A stretch of 64,000 bases of DNA from Variovorax sp. CF079 (GTDB taxonomy: Bacteria > Pseudomonadota > Gammaproteobacteria > Burkholderiales > Burkholderiaceae_C): NCBI RefSeq assembly GCF_900101545.1, contig NZ_FMZU01000032.1, positions 1 through 64,000 of the forward strand, read 5' to 3'. Below the pieces are notes generated by a model. It was not told the DNA's origin, made no database searches, and worked only from the letters and a program-made list of their open reading frames with translations. This document shows positions 34,763 to 42,624 of the stretch, piece by piece (positions within the stretch are counted from its first letter, which is position 1; each line of letters starts with the position of its first letter). The position numbers and the translations under genes were made by a program.

Positions 34763-35940
34763 TAGAACGTGCCCTGCGACAGAAAGCCGTCGACGGGGTC
34801 GAAGCTCTCGACCAGCTTCTTGCCGACCAGGTCCTTAAGCGCCTCGGTCGCGCCGCCGCCCAATGTGCCGTAGCGCACGCCGCGGTAGATGCGCGAGATC
34901 GGGTAGTCGTCGGTGAAGCCGTAGCCGCCGTGCACCTGCAGGGCCTCGTTCGTCACACGGATCGCCATCTCGTTGACGAACATCTTCGCGATGGCGGCCT
35001 CGTGCGGGTCGGGGAAAGGGTTGGCCGTCAGCGCCGCCCGGTACAGCAGGCTGCGGCCGGCTTCGATGTCGCGGTACATGTCGGCCAGCTTCCATTGGAT
35101 GCCCTGGAACTCGGACACGTGCTGGCCGCGGATGGTGCGCTCGCGCACATAGCTGATGGCCTCTTCGAAAGCCGCTTCAGCCAGGCCCAGCGAGATGCTG
35201 GGGTTCAGGCAGCGCTGGGTGTTGAAAGCCGTCAGCAGCTTCTTGAAGCCACCCTGGCGGAGCAGCACGTTCTCAACAGGCACCTCGACCTGGTTGAACT
35301 GGATCTCGGCGAGATACTCGCCGCCCATGGTGTGGTAGCGGGCCGTGACCTCGAAGCCAGGGCTGTCGCGCTTGACGAGCACGCAGCCGAGGCCTTCCCG
35401 CCCTGGCGTACCGTCGATGCGCGTGAACACCACGAACCACTGCGCCTCGTTGGCTTTGCTGATGAGCGTCTTGACGCCCTGGACGATGGCGCGGTCTCCC
35501 TTGATGACGGTGTTGGTCCTGTAGTTCGGAACGTCGGTGCCGGCGTGCGGTTCGGTCATGCACACGGCCAGCGCAATCTCGCCGGTCGCAACCTTGGGCA
35601 GGATGTCCTGCTTCATCGGCTCGGGGGCGTAGGTCGCGATCACCCGGGTCTGCACGCCCAGGCTGCTCATGACGCCCATGGCCGTGGGGTAGCAGTTCTT
35701 GGCAATCTCCTCCAGCACCAGTGCGGTGTCGAACACCGGCAGGTCGGAGCCTCCGTATTCCTCGGGAATCGACATGCCCAGCACGCCGATGGCGGCCAAG
35801 GCCTTCAAGTTCTCGGCCGGGTAGGTGCCGTCCAGGTACTTGATCGAATTGCCCTTGAAATCCTTGGCCTTGCACAGGTTGCGCACGGCACCGATCAGGG
35901 CGCGCTGGTCTTCGGTCAACATCAATCTCTGGCGTGGCAT
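34762..35940 (-). CDS. Acyl-CoA dehydrogenase
   Basis: A 392-residue FAD flavoprotein of standard length. It has AVCMTEPHAGTDVPNYRTNT, ISKANEAQWFVVFT, GGEYLAEIQFNQVEVP, NTQRCLNPSISLGLAEAAFE and VHGGYGFTDDYPISRIYRG. The MCAD-position glutamate (YEGT) is replaced in RYGTLGGGATEAL, so the base must lie elsewhere, as in isovaleryl-CoA or long-chain types. AAAGGAC precedes ATG 35940. It is the first gene of a four-gene operon behind the promoter at 35979-36043. Confidence 0.88.
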   Translation of the reverse strand: MPRQRLMLTEDQRALIGAVRNLCKAKDFKGNSIKYLDGTYPAENLKALAAIGVLGMSIPEEYGGSDLPVFDTALVLEEIAKNCYPTAMGVMSSLGVQTRVIATYAPEPMKQDILPKVATGEIALAVCMTEPHAGTDVPNYRTNTVIKGDRAIVQGVKTLISKANEAQWFVVFTRIDGTPGREGLGCVLVKRDSPGFEVTARYHTMGGEYLAEIQFNQVEVPVENVLLRQGGFKKLLTAFNTQRCLNPSISLGLAEAAFEEAISYVRERTIRGQHVSEFQGIQWKLADMYRDIEAGRSLLYRAALTANPFPDPHEAAIAKMFVNEMAIRVTNEALQVHGGYGFTDDYPISRIYRGVRYGTLGGGATEALKDLVGKKLVESFDPVDGFLSQGTF

Positions 35941-35978
35941 GGGGTATGTCCTTTGGGGGGTGTCTGAACGATGCCGCC

Positions 35979-36043
35979 AGTGTCGAAGCTGGCCGCCCCT
36001 GCGTCCATGGCGATTGCCGGGAGCGTCTGTGCTCGATTCGTGA
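35979..36043 (-). promoter_or_regulatory. Shared-type promoter for the ACAD-MacR-CitE-CoA-transferase operon
   Basis: On the minus strand, -35 TGGACG (36002-36007) and -10 GACACT (35979-35984) have a 17-bp spacer. Upstream CCCGGC is in the CCCGAA register, and TTCACGAATCGAGCAC matches the distal half-site of the promoters at 11248 and 39141. The site is shared with the divergent LysR gene, the classic place for LysR binding. Confidence 0.7.
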
Positions 36044-36086
36044 AGCATCACAATCGGCCGCTACCACCGATGGAGACATGCCCGTG

Positions 36087-36995
36087 ATGATCGATCTCGT
36101 GCAGCTGCGCACATTCGTCGCCGTAGCCGAAGAGAGGCACCTGACGCGAGCCGCCGAACGCCTGCACATCAGCCTGTCGGCCGCCAGCGCGCATGTGCGC
36201 GCGGTCGAGTCCACGCTGGACACGCAGCTGTTTGTGCGCGCCAGCCGCCGGCTCGAACTGACGCGCGCAGGCGAACTGCTGTTGGGCCGCGCGAAGGCGG
36301 TGCTGAACGAAGCGACGTTGTTCTCGTCGTTCGCACGCGAACTCGGCGGCAAGGTCGAGGGACGCATCGTGGTGGCGTCCAGTAGCGACCCCTCGGCCAG
36401 CCGCATCGGCGAGGTGGCCAGTGCGCTGCGCGAACGCCACCCGCTGGTCAGCGTGGACCTTCGGGCACGCCCGTCCTCCGGCGCGCGCGAGGGCCTGAAG
36501 ACCGGCGAGCTGGACATCGCGCTGCTACTGGGCCGGCCGACCGACACCAGCTTCAGCTGCTATGAATTGCAGACTTTCGCGTTCCGCGTTGCCGGCCCGC
36601 CCGCGTGGAAGCAACGGATCGAAGAGGCCGACTGGGCCGCGTTGGCCGCCCTCCCCTGGGTTACGCCGACGGAGGGAAGCGCGGCCTATACCACCATGTT
36701 GCAGCAGATGTTCGGCGAGCGCGGGCTGGTACTGAATTCGGTAGCGACCTTCGACAACGCGCTGCTTGGCCGAGCGATGTTGGAGGCTGGCGTAGGCCTC
36801 GATCTGGTGCGCGAAGACTACGCCCTGCAGGCCGAACGCCAAGGCAGCGTGGTGCTGTCGCCGCTGGCGCACGCGCAATACCCGAGCTACCTGGCGCACC
36901 TGGCGAGCCGGCGCGATGACCCGCTGATCCGTGCATTCCTGGAAGCGACCACCGACGTCTGGCCCGACCTGCGGCTCGCCAAACCGCTGGCCTGA
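36087..36995 (+). CDS. LysR-family transcriptional regulator (twin of the one at 16079)
   Basis: A 302-residue LysR protein with the helix-turn-helix FVAVAEERHLTRAAERLHIS and a co-inducer domain. Shared stretches with the 16079 protein include LKTGELDIALLLGR, GVGLDLVREDYALQ and the C-terminal SRRDDPLIRAF. It lies divergent from the acyl-CoA dehydrogenase operon. That is the usual arrangement for a LysR gene that controls its neighbour and itself. The alternative start 36078 adds MPV, but GGAG is too close to that ATG. Confidence 0.9.
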   Translation: MIDLVQLRTFVAVAEERHLTRAAERLHISLSAASAHVRAVESTLDTQLFVRASRRLELTRAGELLLGRAKAVLNEATLFSSFARELGGKVEGRIVVASSSDPSASRIGEVASALRERHPLVSVDLRARPSSGAREGLKTGELDIALLLGRPTDTSFSCYELQTFAFRVAGPPAWKQRIEEADWAALAALPWVTPTEGSAAYTTMLQQMFGERGLVLNSVATFDNALLGRAMLEAGVGLDLVREDYALQAERQGSVVLSPLAHAQYPSYLAHLASRRDDPLIRAFLEATTDVWPDLRLAKPLA

Positions 36996-37007
36996 GATGC
37001 CATCTGC

Positions 37008-37071
37008 GGCAATCGCGTAGCGATGGTCCCGCAATCGCGCATGGACTTAACAGGGGGCCGGTTTCTAGACT
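37008..37071 (+). promoter_or_regulatory. Shared-type promoter giving a leaderless start for the CoA-hydrolase/transferase gene
   Basis: -35 TGGACT (37042-37047), 18-bp spacer, -10 TAGACT (37066-37071). CCCGCA (37028-37033) is in register, and GGCAATCGCG and GCAATCGCGC repeats lie upstream. The expected transcription start, 6-8 bases after the -10, coincides with the ATG at 37079. Confidence 0.75.
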
Positions 37072-37078
37072 GGCTCGC

Positions 37079-38344
37079 ATGCAGCAGTGCCAACTTGAGC
37101 AACTCGATTTCGCTGACCTGGTCCGCCCCGGCGAGGTCATCGCCTGGCCGCAAGGTCCGGGCGAACCGCTGGCGCTGACCGAGAGGCTCGTAGCGCAGGG
37201 ACCGACGCTACAGCGTCCCACTTTGCTGTTCGGCCTGACGCAGTCCGACACGCTGCAGCCCGCTCTGGCGCGTGACTTTGGTCTGCGTGCGCTGAACGGT
37301 GCCGGCAACAGCCGCCGTGTGACCGCGCTGGCCGAGATTTTTCCGGCGCACCTCAGCGCAATGCCGGGACTCTTTCGCTGCGGTGGGCTGCGCGTGGATG
37401 TGTGCCTGGTGCAGGTTCGGCCGTTGGCGGACGGGCACTTCACGCTGGGTGTCATCTGTGACTTCACGCACGCCATGTTGCAGAAGGCGCGGCTGGTCGT
37501 CGCGCTGTTGAACCCCGGCCTGCCCGCCATGAGAGGTGACGCCATCGTCTCGGCGCTGGACATCGATCTGCTGGTCGACGGCGACGAGCGCATCCTTGAC
37601 CTGCCGGACCCGGAGCCATCGGCGGTGGAGCACGCCGTCGCGCAGCGTGTGGCCGAACTGATCCCCGACCAGGCCACGGTGCAACTGGGTGTGGGCACGC
37701 TGCCGACCGCCGTGGCGCTGGCCTTGCGTGGCCATCGTGCCCTGGGGCTGCACAGCGGCGTGCTGTCCGATGCGGTGATCGACCTGATCCAGCGCGGCGT
37801 GGTCACGAACGCGCACAAGGGGCTTGACGCTGGCCGCACCGTCACAGGCGGATTGTTCGGCACGCAGCGCTTGCGCAACTTCGCCGAGCAGTCAGGCCTG
37901 TTCGACATGCGCAGCGCCGACTACACACACCAACTTTCCATGATGGCCGGCCTCTCGAAGTTCCACACCATCAACTCGGGCATCGAGATCGACCTGAGCG
38001 GGCAGGTGAATGCCGAGGTGGCCGGCGGCCGCTACCTGGGCGCTGTCGGCGGCTACGTGGACTTCGTCCGCGGCGGTCAGGCCTCGCCCAATGGCCGCTC
38101 CATCATCGCGTTCCCATCGACCACGACCGACGGTCGGCATTCACGCATCGTCGCGAGCTTGGGCGAACGGCCGGTGACGGCGGCGCGGAGCGACGTGGAC
38201 GCCGTTGTCACGGAGCATGCCGTTGCTCACCTGCGCGGCTGCTCGCTGGCCGAGCGCGAACGCCGGTTGATCGCCGTCGCGCACCCCGAGCACCGTGACG
38301 CACTGCGGCGCATCACCCAACGGAACAAGGACTCACATTCATGA
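37079..38344 (+). CDS. Acetyl-CoA hydrolase/4-hydroxybutyrate CoA-transferase family protein, catalytic Glu replaced
   Basis: A 421-residue two-domain CoA-transferase-fold protein. QLGVGTLPTAVALAL, GGLFGTQRLRNFAE and the C-terminal acetyl-CoA hydrolase domain (GLSKFHTINSGIEIDL, GGYVDFVRGG, GRSIIAFPSTT) are intact. The motif that normally reads H-T/S-E and provides the catalytic glutamate here reads GLHSGVLSDAVIDL, with Gly in place of Glu. It may be a hydrolase, a transferase using another residue, or a binding protein. It has no ribosome site and an apparently leaderless mRNA. Its stop overlaps the next ATG as ATGA. Confidence 0.8.
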   Translation: MQQCQLEQLDFADLVRPGEVIAWPQGPGEPLALTERLVAQGPTLQRPTLLFGLTQSDTLQPALARDFGLRALNGAGNSRRVTALAEIFPAHLSAMPGLFRCGGLRVDVCLVQVRPLADGHFTLGVICDFTHAMLQKARLVVALLNPGLPAMRGDAIVSALDIDLLVDGDERILDLPDPEPSAVEHAVAQRVAELIPDQATVQLGVGTLPTAVALALRGHRALGLHSGVLSDAVIDLIQRGVVTNAHKGLDAGRTVTGGLFGTQRLRNFAEQSGLFDMRSADYTHQLSMMAGLSKFHTINSGIEIDLSGQVNAEVAGGRYLGAVGGYVDFVRGGQASPNGRSIIAFPSTTTDGRHSRIVASLGERPVTAARSDVDAVVTEHAVAHLRGCSLAERERRLIAVAHPEHRDALRRITQRNKDSHS

Positions 38345-39129
38345 GCGAACAACGGGACGTGACCCTGGAGGACATGGGCAACGGCATCTACCGCATCCGG
38401 CTGAACAGGCCGGAGCGGCTGAACGCGCTGGGCATGGACAGCGTCGTGGCATTGAAAGCATGCGTGGCAGAGGCGGCGGCCCGGCACGCACGCGTGCTTC
38501 TTGTGCGAGGCACAGGACGCGCATTCAGTGCCGGTGCCGATCTCAAGGAGCGCAAGGGCATGGACCTGGCAGGCAAGCTGGAGCACAACACGCTGATTCG
38601 CGCTGCCATCGATGCGCTGGGTGCTGCGCGCTGCGTGACGGTGGCCGTGCTCAACGGACTGGCGCTGGGTGGCGGCACCGAGCTTGCGCTGGCCTGCGAC
38701 CTGCGCATTGCCGCCGCCGGCATCAGCCTCGGGTTGACTGAAAGCCGCATCGGTGCGTTCCCGGGCGCTGGCGGCACGCAGCGATTGCCGCGCGTCGTCG
38801 GAGTCAGCCGCGCCCTGCAGCTGATGCTGACCGGAGAGCCCGTCAGCAGCGAACACGCCCTATCGATCGGCCTCGTCAACGAGGTGGTTGCGGCAGAGGA
38901 ACTGGACGCACGTGCTGACGCGTTGGCTCGTCTGCTCGCGAGCCGCTCCGCGATTGCGCTGGCAATGATCAAGCGGCTAGCGCACCAGGGCATCGAGCTG
39001 CCTTTGCAGGCCGCATTGCAGCTGGAGCGCGCCGCGCTCCCCGAGATCCTGGGGTCGGTCGACTATGCAGAAGGGCTCGCCGCGTTCGCGGAGAAACGTG
39101 CACCTGTGTTCACGAGCGTGCTGCTGTAG
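38341..39129 (+). CDS. Enoyl-CoA hydratase (crotonase)
   Basis: A 262-residue enoyl-CoA hydratase. The oxyanion hole lies in AFSAGADLKERKG and LALGGGTELALACDLR. Both catalytic glutamates are present by eye alignment to rat hydratase (GTELA and LTESRIG). It hydrates a 2-enoyl-CoA. It overlaps the upstream CoA-transferase-like gene by 4 bases (ATGA) and so depends on the promoter at 37008-37071. Confidence 0.9.
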   Translation: MSEQRDVTLEDMGNGIYRIRLNRPERLNALGMDSVVALKACVAEAAARHARVLLVRGTGRAFSAGADLKERKGMDLAGKLEHNTLIRAAIDALGAARCVTVAVLNGLALGGGTELALACDLRIAAAGISLGLTESRIGAFPGAGGTQRLPRVVGVSRALQLMLTGEPVSSEHALSIGLVNEVVAAEELDARADALARLLASRSAIALAMIKRLAHQGIELPLQAALQLERAALPEILGSVDYAEGLAAFAEKRAPVFTSVLL

Positions 39130-39140
39130 CCGTTGCGTTC

Positions 39141-39208
39141 GTTCGCAAATCGAGGTCGCCGCGTCCCGAAAACAGCGATGGACTCCTGGCGCGCGCCGTT
39201 CCTAGACT
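39141..39208 (+). promoter_or_regulatory. Shared-type promoter for the SMP-30-like lipoprotein gene
   Basis: -35 TGGACT (39179-39184), 18-bp spacer, -10 TAGACT (39203-39208). CCCGAA lies at 39165-39170, and GTTCGCAAATCGAGG begins at 39141. This is the cleanest copy of the motif, matching the promoter at 11248 over both upstream boxes. Confidence 0.8.
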
Positions 39209-39241
39209 GGATTCTCAACAAGCAAAGCGAAGGAGACATTG

Positions 39242-40315
39242 ATGACGCAATCAACGAAGACCGCACTTTGGCGGCGCACGATCCGGCTCTGCACCGTGAC
39301 CGCCGTCGTCACGACCCTGACGGCATGCGCCGGGCCGCAAGGAACCGTGGGCAATGCCCTCGTCTACCGTCCAGGCCTGCAAGGTCTGGCCGCGATTCCA
39401 CTGCCCGAAAGAGATTTGCCGACCGCCGTGGCCGAGCCGTACTTCAAAGTTGGCGAGGGCGGCAACATGGCGCTGGAAGGGCCGGCCTTCGATCGGCAAG
39501 GAAACCTGTACTTCCTCGACATCTACGCGGGCAGAGTGCTGCGGCTGACGCCGGACCGTCAGCTGACGACGGTGTACTCCGAGAAGGACCTGCATCCCGC
39601 CGGCCTCGCCATCCACAAGGACGGACGCATCTTTGTCGCGGGGCTGGGGCCGATCGGAGTGAACGGCACATTCGAAGCCGGCACCGTCATCGCGCTGGAC
39701 TCAAATGGCGGCAATCGCCAGGTCATCGTGCCGCCTGCGAGCAAGTACCTGGCCGACGATCTGACCTTCGACAGCGCGGGGGGCATCTACTTCACGGACT
39801 TCCGCGGCACCTCCACCCAGCCGGATGGCGGCGTGTACTACGTGCCTCCGAGCACTCAGTCTGTCAGCGTTGTCATTCCCAAGCTTGGCGCCGCAAACGG
39901 TGTCGCAGTCAGTCCCGATGGCAAGGTGCTGTGGGCTTCCGAGTTCGCAACCGGACGCATCCACCGCGCCGACATGGCATCACCCGGCGTGGTCGGAAGA
40001 TGGGGGACGTCTATCCCGTACCAATTCATCGGCCGCGCGCCGGACTCCATGCGGACGGACGCAGACGGCAACCTCTATGTGGCTGCCTACCACCAAGGAA
40101 GACTGCTGGTGCTCAGCCCCGGCGGTGTCCCGATCGGTCAGATCCTCGTACCCGGACGCGAGGACGACAAGTTCCTGAAAGTGACCAGCATGGCCTTTAT
40201 TCCAGGGACCAACGAGATGGTCATCCTGGCGCGAGATGAACTGAAGAAGACGGGCGCGATGATCTTCAAGGCCAGGGGGTTCGCGAAGGGACCGACGCTT
40301 TACTCCCACCAATGA
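39242..40315 (+). CDS. SMP-30/gluconolactonase-like propeller lipoprotein
   Basis: A 357-residue protein with an N-terminal signal peptide ending in the lipobox LTAC (Cys about 29), so it is probably anchored to the outer or inner membrane. The propeller motifs EGPAFDRQGNLYFLDIYAGRV, GLAIHKDGRIFVAG, NGVAVSPDGKVLWASEF and PDSMRTDADGNLYVA parallel the paralogue at 6163. It is expected to hydrolyse a lactone in the periplasm. ATG 39242 is preferred over TTG 39239, with AGGAGAC upstream. It is monocistronic. Confidence 0.8.
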   Translation: MTQSTKTALWRRTIRLCTVTAVVTTLTACAGPQGTVGNALVYRPGLQGLAAIPLPERDLPTAVAEPYFKVGEGGNMALEGPAFDRQGNLYFLDIYAGRVLRLTPDRQLTTVYSEKDLHPAGLAIHKDGRIFVAGLGPIGVNGTFEAGTVIALDSNGGNRQVIVPPASKYLADDLTFDSAGGIYFTDFRGTSTQPDGGVYYVPPSTQSVSVVIPKLGAANGVAVSPDGKVLWASEFATGRIHRADMASPGVVGRWGTSIPYQFIGRAPDSMRTDADGNLYVAAYHQGRLLVLSPGGVPIGQILVPGREDDKFLKVTSMAFIPGTNEMVILARDELKKTGAMIFKARGFAKGPTLYSHQ

Positions 40316-40360
40316 GATAGCGCATTGGCGATGAAGAAAGACGGCGCTCTTCGATCGTCC

Positions 40361-40423
40361 ACGAAATCAGCAACTCGTGTCCAAGAAATGTCCATGGACT
40401 GTGTGATGACTCATTTCTAGACT
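40361..40423 (+). promoter_or_regulatory. Shared-type promoter for the porin-CMD unit
   Basis: -35 TGGACT (40395-40400), 17-bp spacer, -10 TAGACT (40418-40423). ACGAAATCAG upstream and GTCCAAGAAATGTCC next to ATGGAC follow the layout of the other copies with some divergence. Confidence 0.68.
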
Positions 40424-40622
40424 GCATCTCGTGTACGAAGAGATCGGCTTCGTACCACTGCACTGGGTCAATGGGTTCGACCAGAACGTAAGCCACTCAG
40501 AGCAAAGTCGGCCAACGAAAGCCGGAAGCTGAAGAAGACGCGGAGGTCGCCACACCAGCGATCTCGAACGCACCCTCACGAGTGCTGCCACTCTCCATCT
40601 GGACAATCGGAGACATAGACCC
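40424..40622 (+). other. Long porin 5' leader with a hairpin
   Basis: About 190 bases separate the porin promoter from its ATG with no plausible gene between. GAGTG-CTGC-CACTC (around 40579-40592) can form a hairpin shortly before the ribosome site CGGAGAC, and CGGC...GCCG lies further up. Long leaders are common targets of small-RNA control in porin mRNAs. No such RNA is identified here. Confidence 0.4.
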
Positions 40623-41666
40623 ATGAAGAAATCGCTGCTGTTGCTTCCCCTGCTCGGAGCAGTCACCGCCACACATGCCCAGTCGTCCGTGACGCTGCAA
40701 GGAACCGTCGACATTGGACTGGCCTACACCAAAGGCTCGCAAACAAGTCGCAAAGGATTGCTCAGCGGCGGCAACGCGACCAGCAAGCTGATTTTTCGGG
40801 GCGTCGAAGACCTGGGTGGAGGGCTGTATGCCATGTTCTGGCTCGAATCGGGGCTCAACGCCGACGACGGTACCGGCCAGCCAACCAACATCAACAATCA
40901 ACCGACGGGTGCGACCGCCCCTGGCTTGATGACCTTCAACCGTCGGTCGATCGTCGGGCTCGGTGGATCCTGGGGCGAAATTCATCTTGGACGCGATTGG
41001 TCGCCCAGCTACGAGACATTCGTCAGCAAGTTCGACCCGTTCGCATTGGCAGTGGGACTCGGCATCAATTACTCGGGCAGCATCAATCCGAACCAGATTC
41101 GGGCCTCGAACAGCATGACCTACCTCACACCCAAGGTCTTCGGGGGGTTCGGCCTCAACGTCCAACACTGGTTCGGCGAGAACACCAGCGGAACACCTAC
41201 CGAGCGCGATGGCACGGGCAGCGGGATGCGATTGACCTACGACAGCGGACCGGTCAATGCAGCCGCGACTTTCATGCAGACCTCATTCGCCACCGGGGAT
41301 GCCATCTATCGCAACATCGCTGGTGCATATGACTTCGAGGTCGCCAGGCTTTCCTTCAATGTGAACCACGACCAGCAAGGCCGGCTTAGGCAGTCCGGCT
41401 GGCTGGTGGGGCTGACAGTGCCGGTTGGCGTGACGCTGCTCAAGGCGTCCTATTCGACGATCCGGACAAGGCAAGCGGGTCAGGACCCAGAAGGCAGAAA
41501 GTTGGCAATCGGCGCGGTCTACAACCTCTCGAAGCGAACTGCCATCTATTCGACCATTGCGACGATCCGCAACAGCGGCGGGGCGAGGTATGCCACCGCT
41601 AACGCCACCACAGCACCCAACCGATCCTCCACCGGCATCGACTTGGGAATTCGTCACAACTTCTGA
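40623..41666 (+). CDS. Outer-membrane porin (Gram-negative porin family)
   Basis: A 347-residue 16-strand-type porin typical of Burkholderiales. The signal is KKSLLLLPLLGAVTATHAQ, then SSVTLQGTVDIGLAYTKG, GGGLYAMFWLESGLNADDG, FNRRSIVGLGGSWGEIHLGR and the terminal strand GIDLGIRHNF with the C-terminal Phe used by the BAM machinery. It would let the pathway substrate through the outer membrane. CGGAGAC lies 11 bases before the ATG. It is followed by a CMD gene. Confidence 0.92.
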   Translation: MKKSLLLLPLLGAVTATHAQSSVTLQGTVDIGLAYTKGSQTSRKGLLSGGNATSKLIFRGVEDLGGGLYAMFWLESGLNADDGTGQPTNINNQPTGATAPGLMTFNRRSIVGLGGSWGEIHLGRDWSPSYETFVSKFDPFALAVGLGINYSGSINPNQIRASNSMTYLTPKVFGGFGLNVQHWFGENTSGTPTERDGTGSGMRLTYDSGPVNAAATFMQTSFATGDAIYRNIAGAYDFEVARLSFNVNHDQQGRLRQSGWLVGLTVPVGVTLLKASYSTIRTRQAGQDPEGRKLAIGAVYNLSKRTAIYSTIATIRNSGGARYATANATTAPNRSSTGIDLGIRHNF

Positions 41667-41708
41667 GGCTCCACGGGCCGTACACACCACCTTGAAGGAC
41701 CTTTGCAC

Positions 41709-42092
41709 ATGCATCGCAGCAGCAAGGAAATCGGCCGACAGATCATGAACGAGCTCATGGGAGAGGGCTATGTGGAAGGCAAGGACAAGAAGGCCAATGC
41801 CTTCACGGCCGTGCTCAACGAGTATTCGGAGGAGGTGTGCTTCGGGAGGATATGGGCACGCGAAGGCATCGACCGGAAGCTGCGCAGCATTCTCAACATC
41901 GCCATGCTGACGGCGCTGAATCGACCCGTGCAGCTGCGCCACCACCTGGAAGGCGCCCTCAACAACGGTGTCACCGTGAACGAGTTGCGAGAAATTCTCT
42001 TGCACACGGCCGTGTACTGCGGGCTACCGGCAGCAGGCGAGGCGTTCAAAGTGGCTGAAGAGGTCTTGAAGAGCCGCCAACTCATCGACTGA
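41709..42092 (+). CDS. Carboxymuconolactone decarboxylase (CMD) family protein
   Basis: A 127-residue small helical protein. RKLRSILNIAMLTALNRP, LRHHLEGALNNGVTVNELREILLHTAVYCGLPAAGEAF is the PcaC/AhpD core, cited here in parts: HHLEGALNNGVT and YCGLPAAGEAF. The single Cys suggests a PcaC-like decarboxylase rather than AhpD (CxxC) chemistry. AAGGACC precedes ATG 41709. It lies 42 bases after the porin and shares its promoter. Confidence 0.85.
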   Translation: MHRSSKEIGRQIMNELMGEGYVEGKDKKANAFTAVLNEYSEEVCFGRIWAREGIDRKLRSILNIAMLTALNRPVQLRHHLEGALNNGVTVNELREILLHTAVYCGLPAAGEAFKVAEEVLKSRQLID

Positions 42093-42148
42093 GTTGCATG
42101 CACCGATTGGATTGGCGATGAGCAACGGGGCGCACGGGGCGGCCGCGG

Positions 42149-42622
42149 TCATTGGCCGTACTGTTCCTTGCTTACCTTTTCCATCCATTCCACCGATTTG
42201 CCGTCCAGGGCCTCGGAGATCGCCACATGGCTCATGCCCACGGTAGGACTCGCTCCATGCCAGTGCTTGGCCCCCGGCGGAATCCAGACGACGTCGCCTG
42301 GACGGATCTCCTGGACGACGGCATCGCCCCATTTCTGCACGCGGCCGACGCCGGCAGTGACGATGAGTGTCTGCCCCAGCGGATGCGTGTGCCAGGCGGT
42401 GCGCGCGCCGGGCTCGAAGGTCACGATGCCACCGCCCACCCGAGCCGGTGCGGCGGCCTGGAAGCGCGAGTCCACGCGCACCGCGCCAGTGAAGTTCTGC
42501 TCGGCGCCGGCACTGGATGGCTGGGTGCCGATCCGGGTGACCTGGATGGGCGCAGGCTCCATCGCGGAGGCGGTGGACAGCCCCATGGACAGGGCGATGG
42601 CGGCGGCTGCGGGAAGTTTCAT
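42149..42622 (-). CDS. Exported cupin-domain protein
   Basis: A 157-residue single-domain cupin with a signal peptide (KLPAAAAIALSMGLSTASA). The two metal-binding motifs are WHTHPLGQTLIVTAGVGRVQ and PGDVVWIPPGAKHWHGASP, so it probably binds a metal in the periplasm. Similar proteins are annotated as quercetin-dioxygenase-like, and many sit with CMD proteins and aldo-keto reductases. It lies 2 bases after the DUF4405 gene on the same strand and is the last gene of the 46580 to 42149 run. Confidence 0.85.
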   Translation of the reverse strand: MKLPAAAAIALSMGLSTASAMEPAPIQVTRIGTQPSSAGAEQNFTGAVRVDSRFQAAAPARVGGGIVTFEPGARTAWHTHPLGQTLIVTAGVGRVQKWGDAVVQEIRPGDVVWIPPGAKHWHGASPTVGMSHVAISEALDGKSVEWMEKVSKEQYGQ

Positions 42623-42624
42623 GT

